Positions 27,363 through 35,394 of a DNA stretch of 64,000 bases are shown here, one piece after another. Every line of letters starts with the position of its first letter. Within the stretch, counting starts at the first letter, position 1. The stretch lies in contig NZ_RBZP01000007.1 in assembly GCF_003628505.1 (NCBI RefSeq), positions 1 to 64,000 on the forward strand, read 5' to 3'. A model generated the notes under the pieces. The model was not told the DNA's origin, made no database searches, and was given only the letters and a program-made list of their open reading frames with translations. Source of the DNA: Oceanobacillus halophilus. Lineage in GTDB: Bacteria > Bacillota > Bacilli > Bacillales > Amphibacillaceae. The position numbers and the translations under genes are program-made.

Positions 27363-28055
27363 TTAAATGGATGTTTCCACTTCTGCTTTTTCTTTTAATT
27401 TTGTTACTTTTACTTGATATTCTTTGTTCTTCTTTTCACCTTCTAGAACAGATTTAATTTGATCTTTTATTTCTGTAAAATCACCAATTTCTTTGTCACG
27501 TTCTTTCAATTCATCATACCTGGCTTTCATTTCTTCTTCCGTAACTTCCACTTTAATTTCCTGTTCTATATATTTAGAGGTAATTAAATCATCTTTAAGA
27601 AGTACTCGATAATCTTCCTCTTTCAAATCAAACTGTTGTAACAATTCCTTAAACTGATCACCTTGTTTTTCTTTTATCCTTTGTAACTCTTCACCCGCTT
27701 CCTCTTCTGTAACATGAACCCCTACTTTTCCAGCGTCTTGCATAATTAACTCTTGATTTACAAGAATCGCAATCGTTTGTTCTTTAATATTTTCTGCATC
27801 ACTTACATCTTGTCCATATTGATACATCATGGATTTTATTTGCGTATAGATAGAATTATATTTCCTTCCCTTTATCTCTTGTCCATTTACTGTAGCAACT
27901 GTAGTTTCTTCTTCTACTCTTTCTTCATCCGAAAACTCTAATGGCTCTTGTTCAGAAAGTGTTTGCTCGGTGTTTTCTTCCAGAGTTTCATTATTACAAG
28001 CTGCAAAAATCATACCGATAGTAACTATCACTGTATATATAATTAGCTTTCTCAT
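27363..28055 (-). CDS. SurA N-terminal-domain lipoprotein
   Basis: Surface lipoprotein, 230 aa. The signal peptide ends in IFAAC (Cys20), followed by a Glu-rich linker to about 50. Residues 52-185 match the chaperone-like SurA_N fold: VATVNGQEIKGRKYNS, then KEQTIAILVNQELIMQDAGKVGV and TEEEAGEEL. It ends in a coiled, Lys/Glu-rich tail without a parvulin isomerase domain, so a holdase role is more likely than prolyl isomerase activity. Transcribed alone; convergent with the his operon. Confidence 0.82.
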   Translation of the reverse strand: MRKLIIYTVIVTIGMIFAACNNETLEENTEQTLSEQEPLEFSDEERVEEETTVATVNGQEIKGRKYNSIYTQIKSMMYQYGQDVSDAENIKEQTIAILVNQELIMQDAGKVGVHVTEEEAGEELQRIKEKQGDQFKELLQQFDLKEEDYRVLLKDDLITSKYIEQEIKVEVTEEEMKARYDELKERDKEIGDFTEIKDQIKSVLEGEKKNKEYQVKVTKLKEKAEVETSI

Positions 28056-28132
28056 CCGGCTACCTCACTTCATATTTTTAATTGTACTTTTATTCAATCA
28101 TACTAAAAAAGAGTGTTTTAGTCTTTAAAAAT

Positions 28133-28366
28133 GGGTGTTTTCTAATAGATTGGGACTGCTGTTACTCGGCCCTAGCGAAAAGGTTGATAGTTTTTACTGA
28201 TTTAAGATTATAGGACCCTACACAGCATAGTATTCTGCCGGAACGAATGCAAGCACATTAAATCATTAGAGCAAGCGATATCTACTAACAATGAATAATT
28301 TTGACTAAGTCGGAGTTTCTATCAATTCAGATATAGTCAAAAAGCAACAAAACAATAAAAAAGGGA
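28133..28366. mobile_element. MITE-like dispersed repeat, copy C (degenerate, short)
   Basis: The left end GTTTTCTAATAGATTG (28136-28151) matches the right end of copy F read in reverse. The right end GTCAAAAAGCAACAAAAC near 28328 is the terminal repeat. GTATTCTGCCGGAACGAATG (about 28230) and GAGTTTCTATCAA (28311) are internal family landmarks. Most of the GC-rich hairpin is missing. The right terminal repeat runs into the terminator hairpin of the PH-domain gene. It occupies most of the 352-bp gap between two genes. Confidence 0.65.
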
Positions 28367-28386
28367 GCTAATTCGCTCCCTTCTTA
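28354..28386 (-). terminator. Terminator of the PH-domain gene
   Basis: AAGGGAGC and GCTCCCTT are separated by TAATTC; on the minus strand the hairpin is followed by TTTTTTATT. Confidence 0.85.
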
Positions 28387-28407
28387 CTCCAAACTCTAAC
28401 CTGAAAG

Positions 28408-29022
28408 TTAGTTATTAATATATTTTTCAAATACATCTCCAAAGTCTTTTTCGTGGTACTTCTCTCGTGATGTTTCCAACCAAGAAAAACCGAATTCAGT
28501 CAAGTCTTTAAATTGTTCAGCAATATTCGTTTGATCTGTTCTGGAGTTTTGTAAAACGGATACTGCTTTTTCAAGACTTTGACTTGCCATATTCATCAGT
28601 ACTTCATTTTCATGTGTTTTTTCGGAAATGTATACAAGTGCTTTGTAAAGATCTTTCAACTGTTCGATTTCTTCTTTTTTAACATCGATACTATAATTAT
28701 TATTTCCTAGTGAAAATTTAATTTCAATATCAAGATCCACTCTTCCAGCTGTTTCGAGAAGTACATTGGAAAACTTAAATTGTGAATACGGATAACGTCT
28801 TAAAGTTCGTTTGGAAGAAGTAGCATTCTCCCCATCGACATGGATGAAAGCAATATTTGTAAAGCAATATTCATCTGCTTTTGTTTTAATTAAAAAATAA
28901 ATCTTCTCATTATCTTCATGTCTCACATAATCATCTGCATCAGTTTTATCATAATCTTCAGGTCCAATGATCTTACCGATATCAGAAAGTCCTAAGGCAT
29001 CTGCTGCCATTTTCTTTAACAT
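28408..29022 (-). CDS. PH-domain protein, YvbH-like
   Basis: A 204-aa soluble protein of the YvbH type. The N-terminal part (about 1-125) is a bacterial PH-like domain, with EKIYFLIKTKADEYCFTNIA and the ATSSKRTLRRYPYSQFKFS stretch. The C-terminal part (about 130-204) is helical and matches the YvbH oligomerisation region that follows this domain in bacilli. It is a single-gene unit with its own terminator. Its function is not known; many members are general stress genes, but no sigma-B promoter was identified here. Confidence 0.8.
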   Translation of the reverse strand: MLKKMAADALGLSDIGKIIGPEDYDKTDADDYVRHEDNEKIYFLIKTKADEYCFTNIAFIHVDGENATSSKRTLRRYPYSQFKFSNVLLETAGRVDLDIEIKFSLGNNNYSIDVKKEEIEQLKDLYKALVYISEKTHENEVLMNMASQSLEKAVSVLQNSRTDQTNIAEQFKDLTEFGFSWLETSREKYHEKDFGDVFEKYINN

Positions 29023-29062
29023 ATATATTCTCCTTTCAGAATTCTTTTAATGTAATAGTAAC

Positions 29063-29093
29063 ACAAAAAGGCAGCCATTTGACTGCCTTTTCC
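29063..29093 (-). terminator. Terminator of the yclNOPQ operon
   Basis: AAAAGGCAGCCATTTGACTGCCTTTTC: GGCAG and CTGCC stem at the end of yclQ, followed on the minus strand by TTTTTGTG. Confidence 0.85.
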
Positions 29094-30037
29094 TATTGAA
29101 TCGTTTCTTCAATTTGTTGAACCATTTCGGATACAGATACTAGTCCCCCACCTGATAAGTACCAATAATCAGGATCAAGGTAATACACCTTATCATTTTG
29201 AAAAGCTTTTGTCTTCTTCGTCAATTCATTTTCCACAATCTCTTTTGCTGCTGAATCTCCACCTACCACTGCCGCTCTATCAATGACATATAGTAAATCT
29301 GGATCTTGTTCCATCACATATTCAAAAGATACGTTCATTCCGTGTGTAGAGGCTTCAATCGAGTCATCTGCTGGAGTTACACCAAATACATCATGAATAA
29401 TACCAAATCTTGAACTTGGGCCATATGCACTGATTTTATCATCGTTTGCTAATATAATAAGAGCTTTCTCATCGGTTTCACTTGCTTTATCACTCAATGC
29501 TGCTATTGATTCATCTATGGCAGCTAATTTAGCTTCAATTTCTTCTTCTTTTTCAAAAATCTGACCTACTTTTTCCATATTTTCCTTGAAGGAATCCATG
29601 TATCTTGTAGTATCTACTCCAAGATGGATAGTAGGAGCAATTTCGCTTAGTTGATCATATAATTCTGCTTGTCGTGCTGAAATAATAATGACATCTGGAT
29701 TAATTTCAGCAATTTTCTCGAAATCTGGTTCTTTTAGGCTACCAATATTTTCATAATCTTCACTAGCATATTTATCCAAATAGGATGGAATCGTACCAGA
29801 TTGAGCAACGCCTGCAACCTCAATTCCCAACTTATCCAATGTATCTAAAATACCAAAGTCAAATACGACCACATTTTGTGGATTTTTTGGTACTTCTGTT
29901 TCGTCAAGTTCATGACTCACTGTAACAGTTTCTCTATCTTCAGCATTTGCTCCATCATTGCCTTCTTCAGTAGAATTACATGCAGTAACAAACGCAATAA
30001 GTAATATGAGCAGTAATGTGAGTGTGAATCTCTTCAT
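29093..30037 (-). CDS. yclQ: Siderophore (petrobactin-type) binding lipoprotein
   Basis: Binds ferric siderophore at the cell surface and delivers it to the YclNOP importer. I start it at ATG 30037 (MKRFTLTLLLILL), after AAAGGGGT; the earlier Met lies in poor context. The lipobox FVTAC gives Cys20. The 314-aa protein is a type III periplasmic-binding fold with NVVVFDFGILDTLDKLGIEV, the FENIGSLKEPDFEKIAEINPDVII-type stretch (here ENIGSLKEPDFEKIA), and RAAVVGG. The order permease, permease, ATPase, binding protein matches B. subtilis yclNOPQ, which imports petrobactin. Petrobactin as ligand is inferred. Confidence 0.87.
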   Translation of the reverse strand: MKRFTLTLLLILLIAFVTACNSTEEGNDGANAEDRETVTVSHELDETEVPKNPQNVVVFDFGILDTLDKLGIEVAGVAQSGTIPSYLDKYASEDYENIGSLKEPDFEKIAEINPDVIIISARQAELYDQLSEIAPTIHLGVDTTRYMDSFKENMEKVGQIFEKEEEIEAKLAAIDESIAALSDKASETDEKALIILANDDKISAYGPSSRFGIIHDVFGVTPADDSIEASTHGMNVSFEYVMEQDPDLLYVIDRAAVVGGDSAAKEIVENELTKKTKAFQNDKVYYLDPDYWYLSGGGLVSVSEMVQQIEETIQ

Positions 30038-30177
30038 TATAAATACCCCTTTATAAAATTTATATATAACAAATACTGCATGATTATACATATAGGCAAA
30101 TTAAAAATATTCTTTTCTAAAAAAGAAAAAGCAATTTATTTCTCTCTACAGCAAATAAGCTGTTTATTATATGAACG

Positions 30178-30207
30178 TATGTACCTGAGCGCTCAAGTAC
30201 GTTTATT
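30178..30207. promoter_or_regulatory. 20-bp near-perfect palindrome in the yclP-yclQ gap
   Basis: GTACCTGAGCGCTCAAGTAC at 30181-30200 is a palindrome with one mismatched pair, and flanking AACGTA/TACGTT adds partial symmetry. It has the size of a dimeric regulator operator. It lies just upstream of the promoter at 30225-30253. Confidence 0.45.
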
Positions 30208-30224
30208 TTGTATAAGCACATATG

Positions 30225-30253
30225 TTTACCATAAAAGATTTTTACGGTACAAT
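30225..30253 (+). promoter_or_regulatory. Promoter candidate for a small transcript opposite to ycl
   Basis: TTTACC at 30225-30230, a 17-bp spacer, and TACAAT at 30248-30253. The start would be near 30260. Confidence 0.45.
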
Positions 30254-30259
30254 AATTAT

Positions 30260-30322
30260 AGGGTTGTTCCTCATAAGATGTTTTGGTTTTTCAACCACTC
30301 ATCATATGAGGGGCTTTTTTTT
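30260..30322 (+). ncRNA. Candidate small RNA (about 63 nt) with intrinsic terminator
   Basis: A promoter-like site is followed within 70 bp by a strong hairpin. The outer stem CCTCATAAGATG / CATCATATGAGG encloses an inner TGGTT-TTTC-AACCA stem, and TTTTTTTT (30315-30322) follows. The T-run exists only on the plus strand, so the hairpin does not terminate the ycl mRNA. No convincing ORF is present, and no Fur box was found near it. Expression is not demonstrated. Confidence 0.4.
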
Positions 30323-30386
30323 ACTCTCTTTTTTGAAAAAAATTTTTTTAATTTTCCCTTACATACAGCGCATGCAGTATTTATCA

Positions 30387-31142
30387 TTAAAAATAAACAC
30401 AAATACGTCTGTTATCGACTTCTTTGATATCAATATCCATGTCATATAGATCTTTTAAGACACATTTATCGATAACATCACATGCTTTTCCTTGCTTCAT
30501 TACTCGGCCATCTTTCAATGCGACAATATTGTCAGAGTAACAAGAAGCAAAGTTAATGTCATGAATAACAATTAATATGGTCTTACCCATTTCATCAACA
30601 AGCCTTCGTAATGTTTTCATGATTTGAGAAGAATGTCTCATATCTAAATTATTTAACGGCTCATCTAAAAGGATATATTCTGTGTCCTGTGCGATTACCA
30701 TTGCAATGTGAGCTCGTTGTCTTTGACCACCACTTAGTTCTTCCAGGAATTTATCCTGCATATCTTGAAGCTCCATGTAATCAATAGCTTCGTCTACCTT
30801 CGCCCAATCTTCTTCATCTAACCTTCCTTGAGAATAAGGAAAGCGACCAAATGAAACCAGTTCACGAACTGTTAACTTTAAATTCACAGAATTAGTCTGT
30901 TTTAGTATGGATATTTTTTTAGCTAGATCATTGTTTTTCGTCTTTAGTATATCTTTCCCATCAATCGTAATTTCTCCATTATCTTTTGCAATCAAACGGC
31001 TAACCATAGAGATTAATGTACTTTTCCCTGCACCATTCGGGCCAATGAATGATGTGATCGTTCCTTTTTCAATTTGCAAAGAAACATCTTCAATCACTGG
31101 CTTTTTGTTATACGCTTTAAAAACATTTTTTAAATCTACCAT
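30387..31142 (-). CDS. yclP: Siderophore ABC importer ATPase
   Basis: Energises ferric-siderophore import, 251 aa. It has Walker A GPNGAGKS near 33-40, LSGGQRQRAHIAMV near 134, LLDEPLNNLDMRHS near 155, and an HD switch in VIHDINFA. The FecCD-coupled ATPases (FepC/YclP) share this pattern. It overlaps yclO by 7 bp and is followed by a 349-bp gap before the yclQ start that carries a possible small RNA. Confidence 0.9.
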   Translation of the reverse strand: MVDLKNVFKAYNKKPVIEDVSLQIEKGTITSFIGPNGAGKSTLISMVSRLIAKDNGEITIDGKDILKTKNNDLAKKISILKQTNSVNLKLTVRELVSFGRFPYSQGRLDEEDWAKVDEAIDYMELQDMQDKFLEELSGGQRQRAHIAMVIAQDTEYILLDEPLNNLDMRHSSQIMKTLRRLVDEMGKTILIVIHDINFASCYSDNIVALKDGRVMKQGKACDVIDKCVLKDLYDMDIDIKEVDNRRICVYF

Positions 31143-32086
31143 GATTTATTCTCCTTTAACAAAAGATATATAAAGTACACGCCACCGATGAAATTAATAA
31201 TAACACTTAATGTTGTATTGAAAGTGAATATCTTTTCTACAACGAATTGGCCACCAAGTAAAGCGATAATACTGATGAATACACTACCCAAAATAATGTA
31301 CAAATGACGATAGGTTTTCATCATTTCATATGCGACGTTCACAACAAGTAATCCAAGGAAAGTGATTGGCCCTATAAGAGCTGTTGAAATGGAAGTAAGT
31401 ATTGCCACAATAATTAACAACCGCTGTACAACATGATCGTAAGGAACACCTAAATTAACAGCTTGATCCTTCCCTAAAGATAATACGTCCAAATACTTGT
31501 AGAAACGTAGAAAGTAAAGCATTACCAATATAACGAGCACTACGGAAATCCAAACTAAGTCCGTATTTACATTGTTTATACTTGCGAACATGGCATCTTG
31601 AGCAACCATAAACTCATTAGGATCAATAAGTACTTGCATAAAGTCTGTGAAGCTATTGAAAAATGTACCCAAAATCATTCCTATTAACAAGAGGAAGTAG
31701 ATATTATTTTTTTCTCCTTTAAAGAGAAAGTGATAGAGCAGTAGTGAAAATATAATCATAAAAAAGATGGAAATAAAGTAATTTATACTGCTTTGCATCA
31801 TGACAATGGAATTGGAACCAAATATAAAAATGATAAAAGTTTGTAGTAATAAATACAATGAGTCTAGTCCTAAAATACTAGGTGTCAAAATTCGGTTGTT
31901 TGTTATAGTCATAAAGATTGTTGTAGCAAAGGCAATTGCCCCGCCTGTAATTATGATAGCAACAACTTTTATAATTCTTCTCGGTAAAATATATCCAATG
32001 TTTCCACTTAAATCATAGAAAATATATAACAATGCTAGTATTAGTGCGATTATGGCGAGTATGGTTGCTTTTTTCTTATAACCCAT
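31136..32086 (-). CDS. yclO: Siderophore ABC importer permease (second, FecCD family)
   Basis: A 316-aa membrane protein with about nine hydrophobic segments and FecCD-family features: SILGLDSLYLLLQTF-type stretch near 90 (TPSILGLDSLY), the PIT-FLGLLVVN coupling loop (GPITFLGLLVVNVAYEMMK), and LGKDQAVNLGV. It forms a heterodimeric channel with YclN. The gene overlaps yclN by 11 bp and yclP by 7 bp. Confidence 0.88.
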   Translation of the reverse strand: MGYKKKATILAIIALILALLYIFYDLSGNIGYILPRRIIKVVAIIITGGAIAFATTIFMTITNNRILTPSILGLDSLYLLLQTFIIFIFGSNSIVMMQSSINYFISIFFMIIFSLLLYHFLFKGEKNNIYFLLLIGMILGTFFNSFTDFMQVLIDPNEFMVAQDAMFASINNVNTDLVWISVVLVILVMLYFLRFYKYLDVLSLGKDQAVNLGVPYDHVVQRLLIIVAILTSISTALIGPITFLGLLVVNVAYEMMKTYRHLYIILGSVFISIIALLGGQFVVEKIFTFNTTLSVIINFIGGVYFIYLLLKENKSW

Positions 32087-33029
32087 ATTTCTTTCTCCTT
32101 AGCAGCATATAGATGAATATTCCACTACCTATAACTCCAATGGTTAAACTAATTGGGATTTCATATGGGTAAATGATTACTCTGCCAATGATATCGCAAA
32201 ACAATACAAATACAGCACCTAGCAATGCAGTATGTATCAGTGTGTTTTTCAAGTGATCACCTTGGTAAATGGTTACAATATTCGGGATGATTAACCCAAG
32301 GAATGGAATCACACCGACAGACAGAACAACAGAAGCTGTAACCAATGCGCTAATGATAAGGCCAAGATTAACCACACTTCGATAATTCAATCCTAAGTTC
32401 TTAGAGAAATCTTCTCCCATTCCTGCAATCGTAAATTTATTAGCGTAAATATACGCAATCACTAAAACAGGAATACTTACATACATAATCTCGTAATTCC
32501 CACTCATAATCATGGAAAAGTCACCTTGCATCCAAGACGACATATTCTGAATGAGGTCGTTTCTATAAGCAAAGAAAGTTGATATAGAACTTACAATATT
32601 ACCAAACATTAGCCCTATTAAAGGAATAAATATTGCATCTTTAAATTTAATCTTTTCTAAGATTTTCATAAATATCAGTGTACCTAACAATGCAAAAACG
32701 AAAGATACAATCATTTTTTGCAAGGGAGCTGCTGAAGTAAACAACATCATGGAAACGAGCACACCTAATCTTGCTGAATCCATTGTCCCTGCAGTTGTAG
32801 GTGAAACAAATTTATTTCTGCTTAACTGTTGCATAATAAGACCAACTATACTCATACTCATTCCAGCAATAAGTATACTAATTAAGCGCGGAACTCTGCT
32901 TACAAATAATACTTGTCTTTGGTCTTCCGTTAATTGAAAAATATCTAATGGTGAAATATCAGAAACACCTATGAAAATAGATGCTACTGAAAAAACAATG
33001 AGCGCTATTACTAAGTATCTTATTTTCAT
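32076..33029 (-). CDS. yclN: Siderophore ABC importer permease (first, FecCD family)
   Basis: First gene of the operon, 317 aa when started at ATG 33029, which follows AAGGGCA; the longer frame adds 13 residues of unlikely sequence. The FecCD hallmarks are RVPRLISILIAGMSMSIVGL (about 43-62), FVSPTTAGTMDSARLG near 74-89 and VIPFLGLIIPNIV near 240-252. It lies 137 bp downstream of a Fur-box-like sequence and a strong promoter, so iron starvation should induce it. Confidence 0.9.
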   Translation of the reverse strand: MKIRYLVIALIVFSVASIFIGVSDISPLDIFQLTEDQRQVLFVSRVPRLISILIAGMSMSIVGLIMQQLSRNKFVSPTTAGTMDSARLGVLVSMMLFTSAAPLQKMIVSFVFALLGTLIFMKILEKIKFKDAIFIPLIGLMFGNIVSSISTFFAYRNDLIQNMSSWMQGDFSMIMSGNYEIMYVSIPVLVIAYIYANKFTIAGMGEDFSKNLGLNYRSVVNLGLIISALVTASVVLSVGVIPFLGLIIPNIVTIYQGDHLKNTLIHTALLGAVFVLFCDIIGRVIIYPYEIPISLTIGVIGSGIFIYMLLRRKKYGL

Positions 33030-33166
33030 AAAATGCCCTTCTCTGTCTAGGTTCCCCGCAATACACATTTGGCAGGTATCTTTTTAACTTCCCCTAAGCT
33101 TTATAATTACTATAAAAACAATGCAAATAATAATTATTATTACCTTTTAATAACTCTAATTAAGAA

Positions 33167-33181
33167 TGAGATTCATTATCA
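33167..33181 (-). promoter_or_regulatory. Fur box candidate upstream of yclN
   Basis: Read on the minus strand as TGATAATGAATCTCA, it matches 13 of 15 positions of the Fur consensus TGATAATGATTATCA. It lies just downstream of the -10 box of the yclN promoter, so binding would block transcription. Confidence 0.7.
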
Positions 33182-33198
33182 ATTAGTTCTCATTAACA

Positions 33199-33226
33199 AG
33201 TATAACAGAATTACAGTTTCAGTCAA
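33199..33226 (-). promoter_or_regulatory. Promoter of yclNOPQ
   Basis: On the minus strand, TTGACT (33226-33221), a 16-bp spacer and TATACT (33204-33199). The Fur-like site begins about 18 bp downstream of the -10. Confidence 0.7.
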
Positions 33227-33337
33227 TAAGAACAAGCTATTAAACATGAAATTGTCAAAAAACATGAAACGCTTAATCGCGCATGTAGCGAAGTATAGAC
33301 TACAGCTGCCATTACAGGTGTGTCACTATTGATGCAT

Positions 33338-33376
33338 ATAAAAAAACCTATCTTTATTTCAAAAGATAGATTTTAA
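33338..33376 (-). terminator. Terminator after the tetR gene
   Basis: CTATCTTTT / AAAAGATAG with flanking runs. On the minus strand it ends in GGTTTTTTTAT. Confidence 0.8.
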
Positions 33377-33398
33377 ATTTCTAAATGACAAATTCTCC

Positions 33399-33956
33399 CT
33401 ATATAGTCGAAAGTATTGATTTTGCATGTTTTCTTGCTATATCTTTTCGATCTTGTTTAGTTAGCTTATTAAATGGGTAATCATTTGGCAATATAAGATA
33501 ACTTAAAAATACGCCTCCCAACTGTCTTGCGCAGAAGTCGATATCAACTTTATAATCTTTACGTGTAAAATGACTATCTAATCCTTTTTTTAAACTTGAA
33601 AAAATGATTTCCGGTAAATTAATTTTATCTGTTAGATTTCCTCTTAAACTCTCTGATAAAAGCATCCTTACTAAATCATCATTTTTTGACAAAACCTCTA
33701 GTCTATCTTCAATAATGTTAGTTAAAAATAACTCAGTATCATCTTCTTTTGCAATTTCTAAAACATGGGAACCGAACTTTCTCTCTAATACATGTTTGAT
33801 AACTGTAATAAATAAGTTTTCTTTCGTAGAATATCTCCGATACAATGTTACTTCAGCAACGCCTGCTTCTTTAGCTACTTCCTGGGTTGTTGCTTGCATT
33901 CCTTTTTTTACAAATACCGAAATAGCTCCTTTAAAGATTTGTTCCGTTTTATCCAT
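33399..33956 (-). CDS. TetR/AcrR family transcriptional regulator
   Basis: DNA-binding repressor of 185 aa. The N-terminal helix-turn-helix is clear: AISVFVKKGMQATTQEVAKEAG, then GVAEVTLYRRYSTKENLF (about 33-50). The C-terminal ligand domain is divergent. I use ATG 33956 (MDKTEQIF), ten bases after AAGGTG; a TTG six bases upstream is possible. It lies 16-22 bp after the MMPL exporter genes on the same strand, so it probably autoregulates that operon, perhaps through the inverted repeat at 37224-37242. Confidence 0.88.
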   Translation of the reverse strand: MDKTEQIFKGAISVFVKKGMQATTQEVAKEAGVAEVTLYRRYSTKENLFITVIKHVLERKFGSHVLEIAKEDDTELFLTNIIEDRLEVLSKNDDLVRMLLSESLRGNLTDKINLPEIIFSSLKKGLDSHFTRKDYKVDIDFCARQLGGVFLSYLILPNDYPFNKLTKQDRKDIARKHAKSILSTI

Positions 33957-33978
33957 CAACAATCATCACCTTCTCTCC

Positions 33979-35394
33979 TTATGATAAGCCAGTATGTGAA
34001 GAAATCAAGTTGCTTTGTTTTATTTTTACAAATCGGTCTAAGATAATTAATATTGGCGGCATTACTATCAGTGTAGAAAATAAAGCAAGAGAAATGTTAA
34101 TAAGTGTCATTAATCCAAAATTGTTTAAAATCACAAAATCGGATGCTAGTAAGGCACTAAATCCGCCAATTGTTGTAATAGCCGATACAAAAACGGCTTT
34201 TCCAATGTTTTTATTGGCCATTTTGATGGCTTCCCTGCTTTGATACCCTTTCTCTCTTTCTTCATAATATCGTTCCATGATTAATACCGTAAACTCTGTA
34301 CCTATCCCTATAATTAATGCTCCCAATGTTGCAGTTAGGGGTGTGTAACTCATATCCAAAAAGTACATGATTAAACCAGACCAGCCTACAATAAATATGA
34401 TTGGCAATAAAGGAATAAACGCTTTAACAAGATTCCTGTAAATAACTAATAAACTTAAGAATACAAGTCCCATTCCAATCAAAGTCATCTGATATCTGCC
34501 AGTTGTCAGACCTTGAATCATTTCTACATCTAATACGGATTTTCCTGTGATTGTCGTGTCAACCGTAACCAAGTCGTTATTTTCCAAATATACGCCTAAG
34601 TCATCAATGAATAATTCTAAATCATATGCTTCTAAGTGTTCAATTCCTATAGAAATAACACCTTTTGTTTCTGATTCATTTAAGAAGAGTTTTAATTGGT
34701 CTTCTGGTATATTAGCAACTTCCTCCTTAAATTCCTCGGCTTCAGGCAACTCTTCATCGTTCATTTGCTTCACAACGCTGGTGAGCGAATTTGTTTTTAC
34801 AACAACATCAGGAAATTCCGTTTCAAGGGATTCTGTCAAATCATCAACCCATGTATTCACTTGATCTGAAAAAATATCATCGCTTTCATATACAATGGAT
34901 ATTTGATCGGTTGTGCCGATAACATCCCGTAATTTATGAATGTCATTTAGTTCCTGTGTATCCTGAGGCATGAAAGTTTCCACATCTGTTTCCGCATCTG
35001 CATCCAGATCCATCCAAATACCAAAAGCTGCAGTGACAGCTACAATTATGATGATTCCCCAACGAAAGGTGATTGTTTTCCCAGTGATCCAATCAAGCAC
35101 TTTATCTATGTTCGAAGGTATTTTTTTTCGGAGTTGTCTTTGTTTTCCTTTATCTTCACTAAAAAAATAGTCTCGGATAAATAGTATTGGAATTAAAAGA
35201 AATATCCCTAGAATAAAACTTACCACTAAACCAATTGTTAACATTTTACCAAAGTCTTGAATCATTGGTACAGGTGATGTATATAGTGAAATAAACCCAA
35301 GTGTTGTAGCAATCATTGCAGTTAAGACTGCTGGTACCATCTTCGTAATGGTTTTGTTTAAACTAGCCTTCGCTTTCTTTTTATCGTTATTCAT
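33979..35394 (-). CDS. MMPL/RND exporter, C-terminal part (second cistron)
   Basis: Carries the last eight of twelve expected membrane segments of an HAE3/MMPL-type exporter. I start it at ATG 35394 (MNNDKKKAKASLNK), which follows AAGGAGGATT; the upstream open frame is not family-like. TM5-TM6 (TKMVPAVLTAMIATTLGFIS and LTIGLVVSFILGIF) and TM7 precede the second extracellular loop (about 165-290). TM8-TM12 include TATLGALIIGIGTEFTVLI. Residues 1-120 belong to the first RND repeat, whose first four segments are in the preceding cistron. The genes overlap by 8 bp. Cargo unknown; lipids or surfactant-like compounds are typical. Confidence 0.85.
   Translation of the reverse strand: MNNDKKKAKASLNKTITKMVPAVLTAMIATTLGFISLYTSPVPMIQDFGKMLTIGLVVSFILGIFLLIPILFIRDYFFSEDKGKQRQLRKKIPSNIDKVLDWITGKTITFRWGIIIIVAVTAAFGIWMDLDADAETDVETFMPQDTQELNDIHKLRDVIGTTDQISIVYESDDIFSDQVNTWVDDLTESLETEFPDVVVKTNSLTSVVKQMNDEELPEAEEFKEEVANIPEDQLKLFLNESETKGVISIGIEHLEAYDLELFIDDLGVYLENNDLVTVDTTITGKSVLDVEMIQGLTTGRYQMTLIGMGLVFLSLLVIYRNLVKAFIPLLPIIFIVGWSGLIMYFLDMSYTPLTATLGALIIGIGTEFTVLIMERYYEEREKGYQSREAIKMANKNIGKAVFVSAITTIGGFSALLASDFVILNNFGLMTLINISLALFSTLIVMPPILIILDRFVKIKQSNLISSHTGLS

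Noticed and set aside
30080-30427. Plus-strand ORFs (up to 115 codons) in the yclP-yclQ gap
   Set aside because: No ribosome binding site, low-complexity Phe/Ile/Lys content, and they read through the terminator hairpin.
33069-33332. 87-codon plus-strand ORF
   Set aside because: It covers the yclN promoter and Fur-like site, and its composition is that of AT-rich intergenic DNA.
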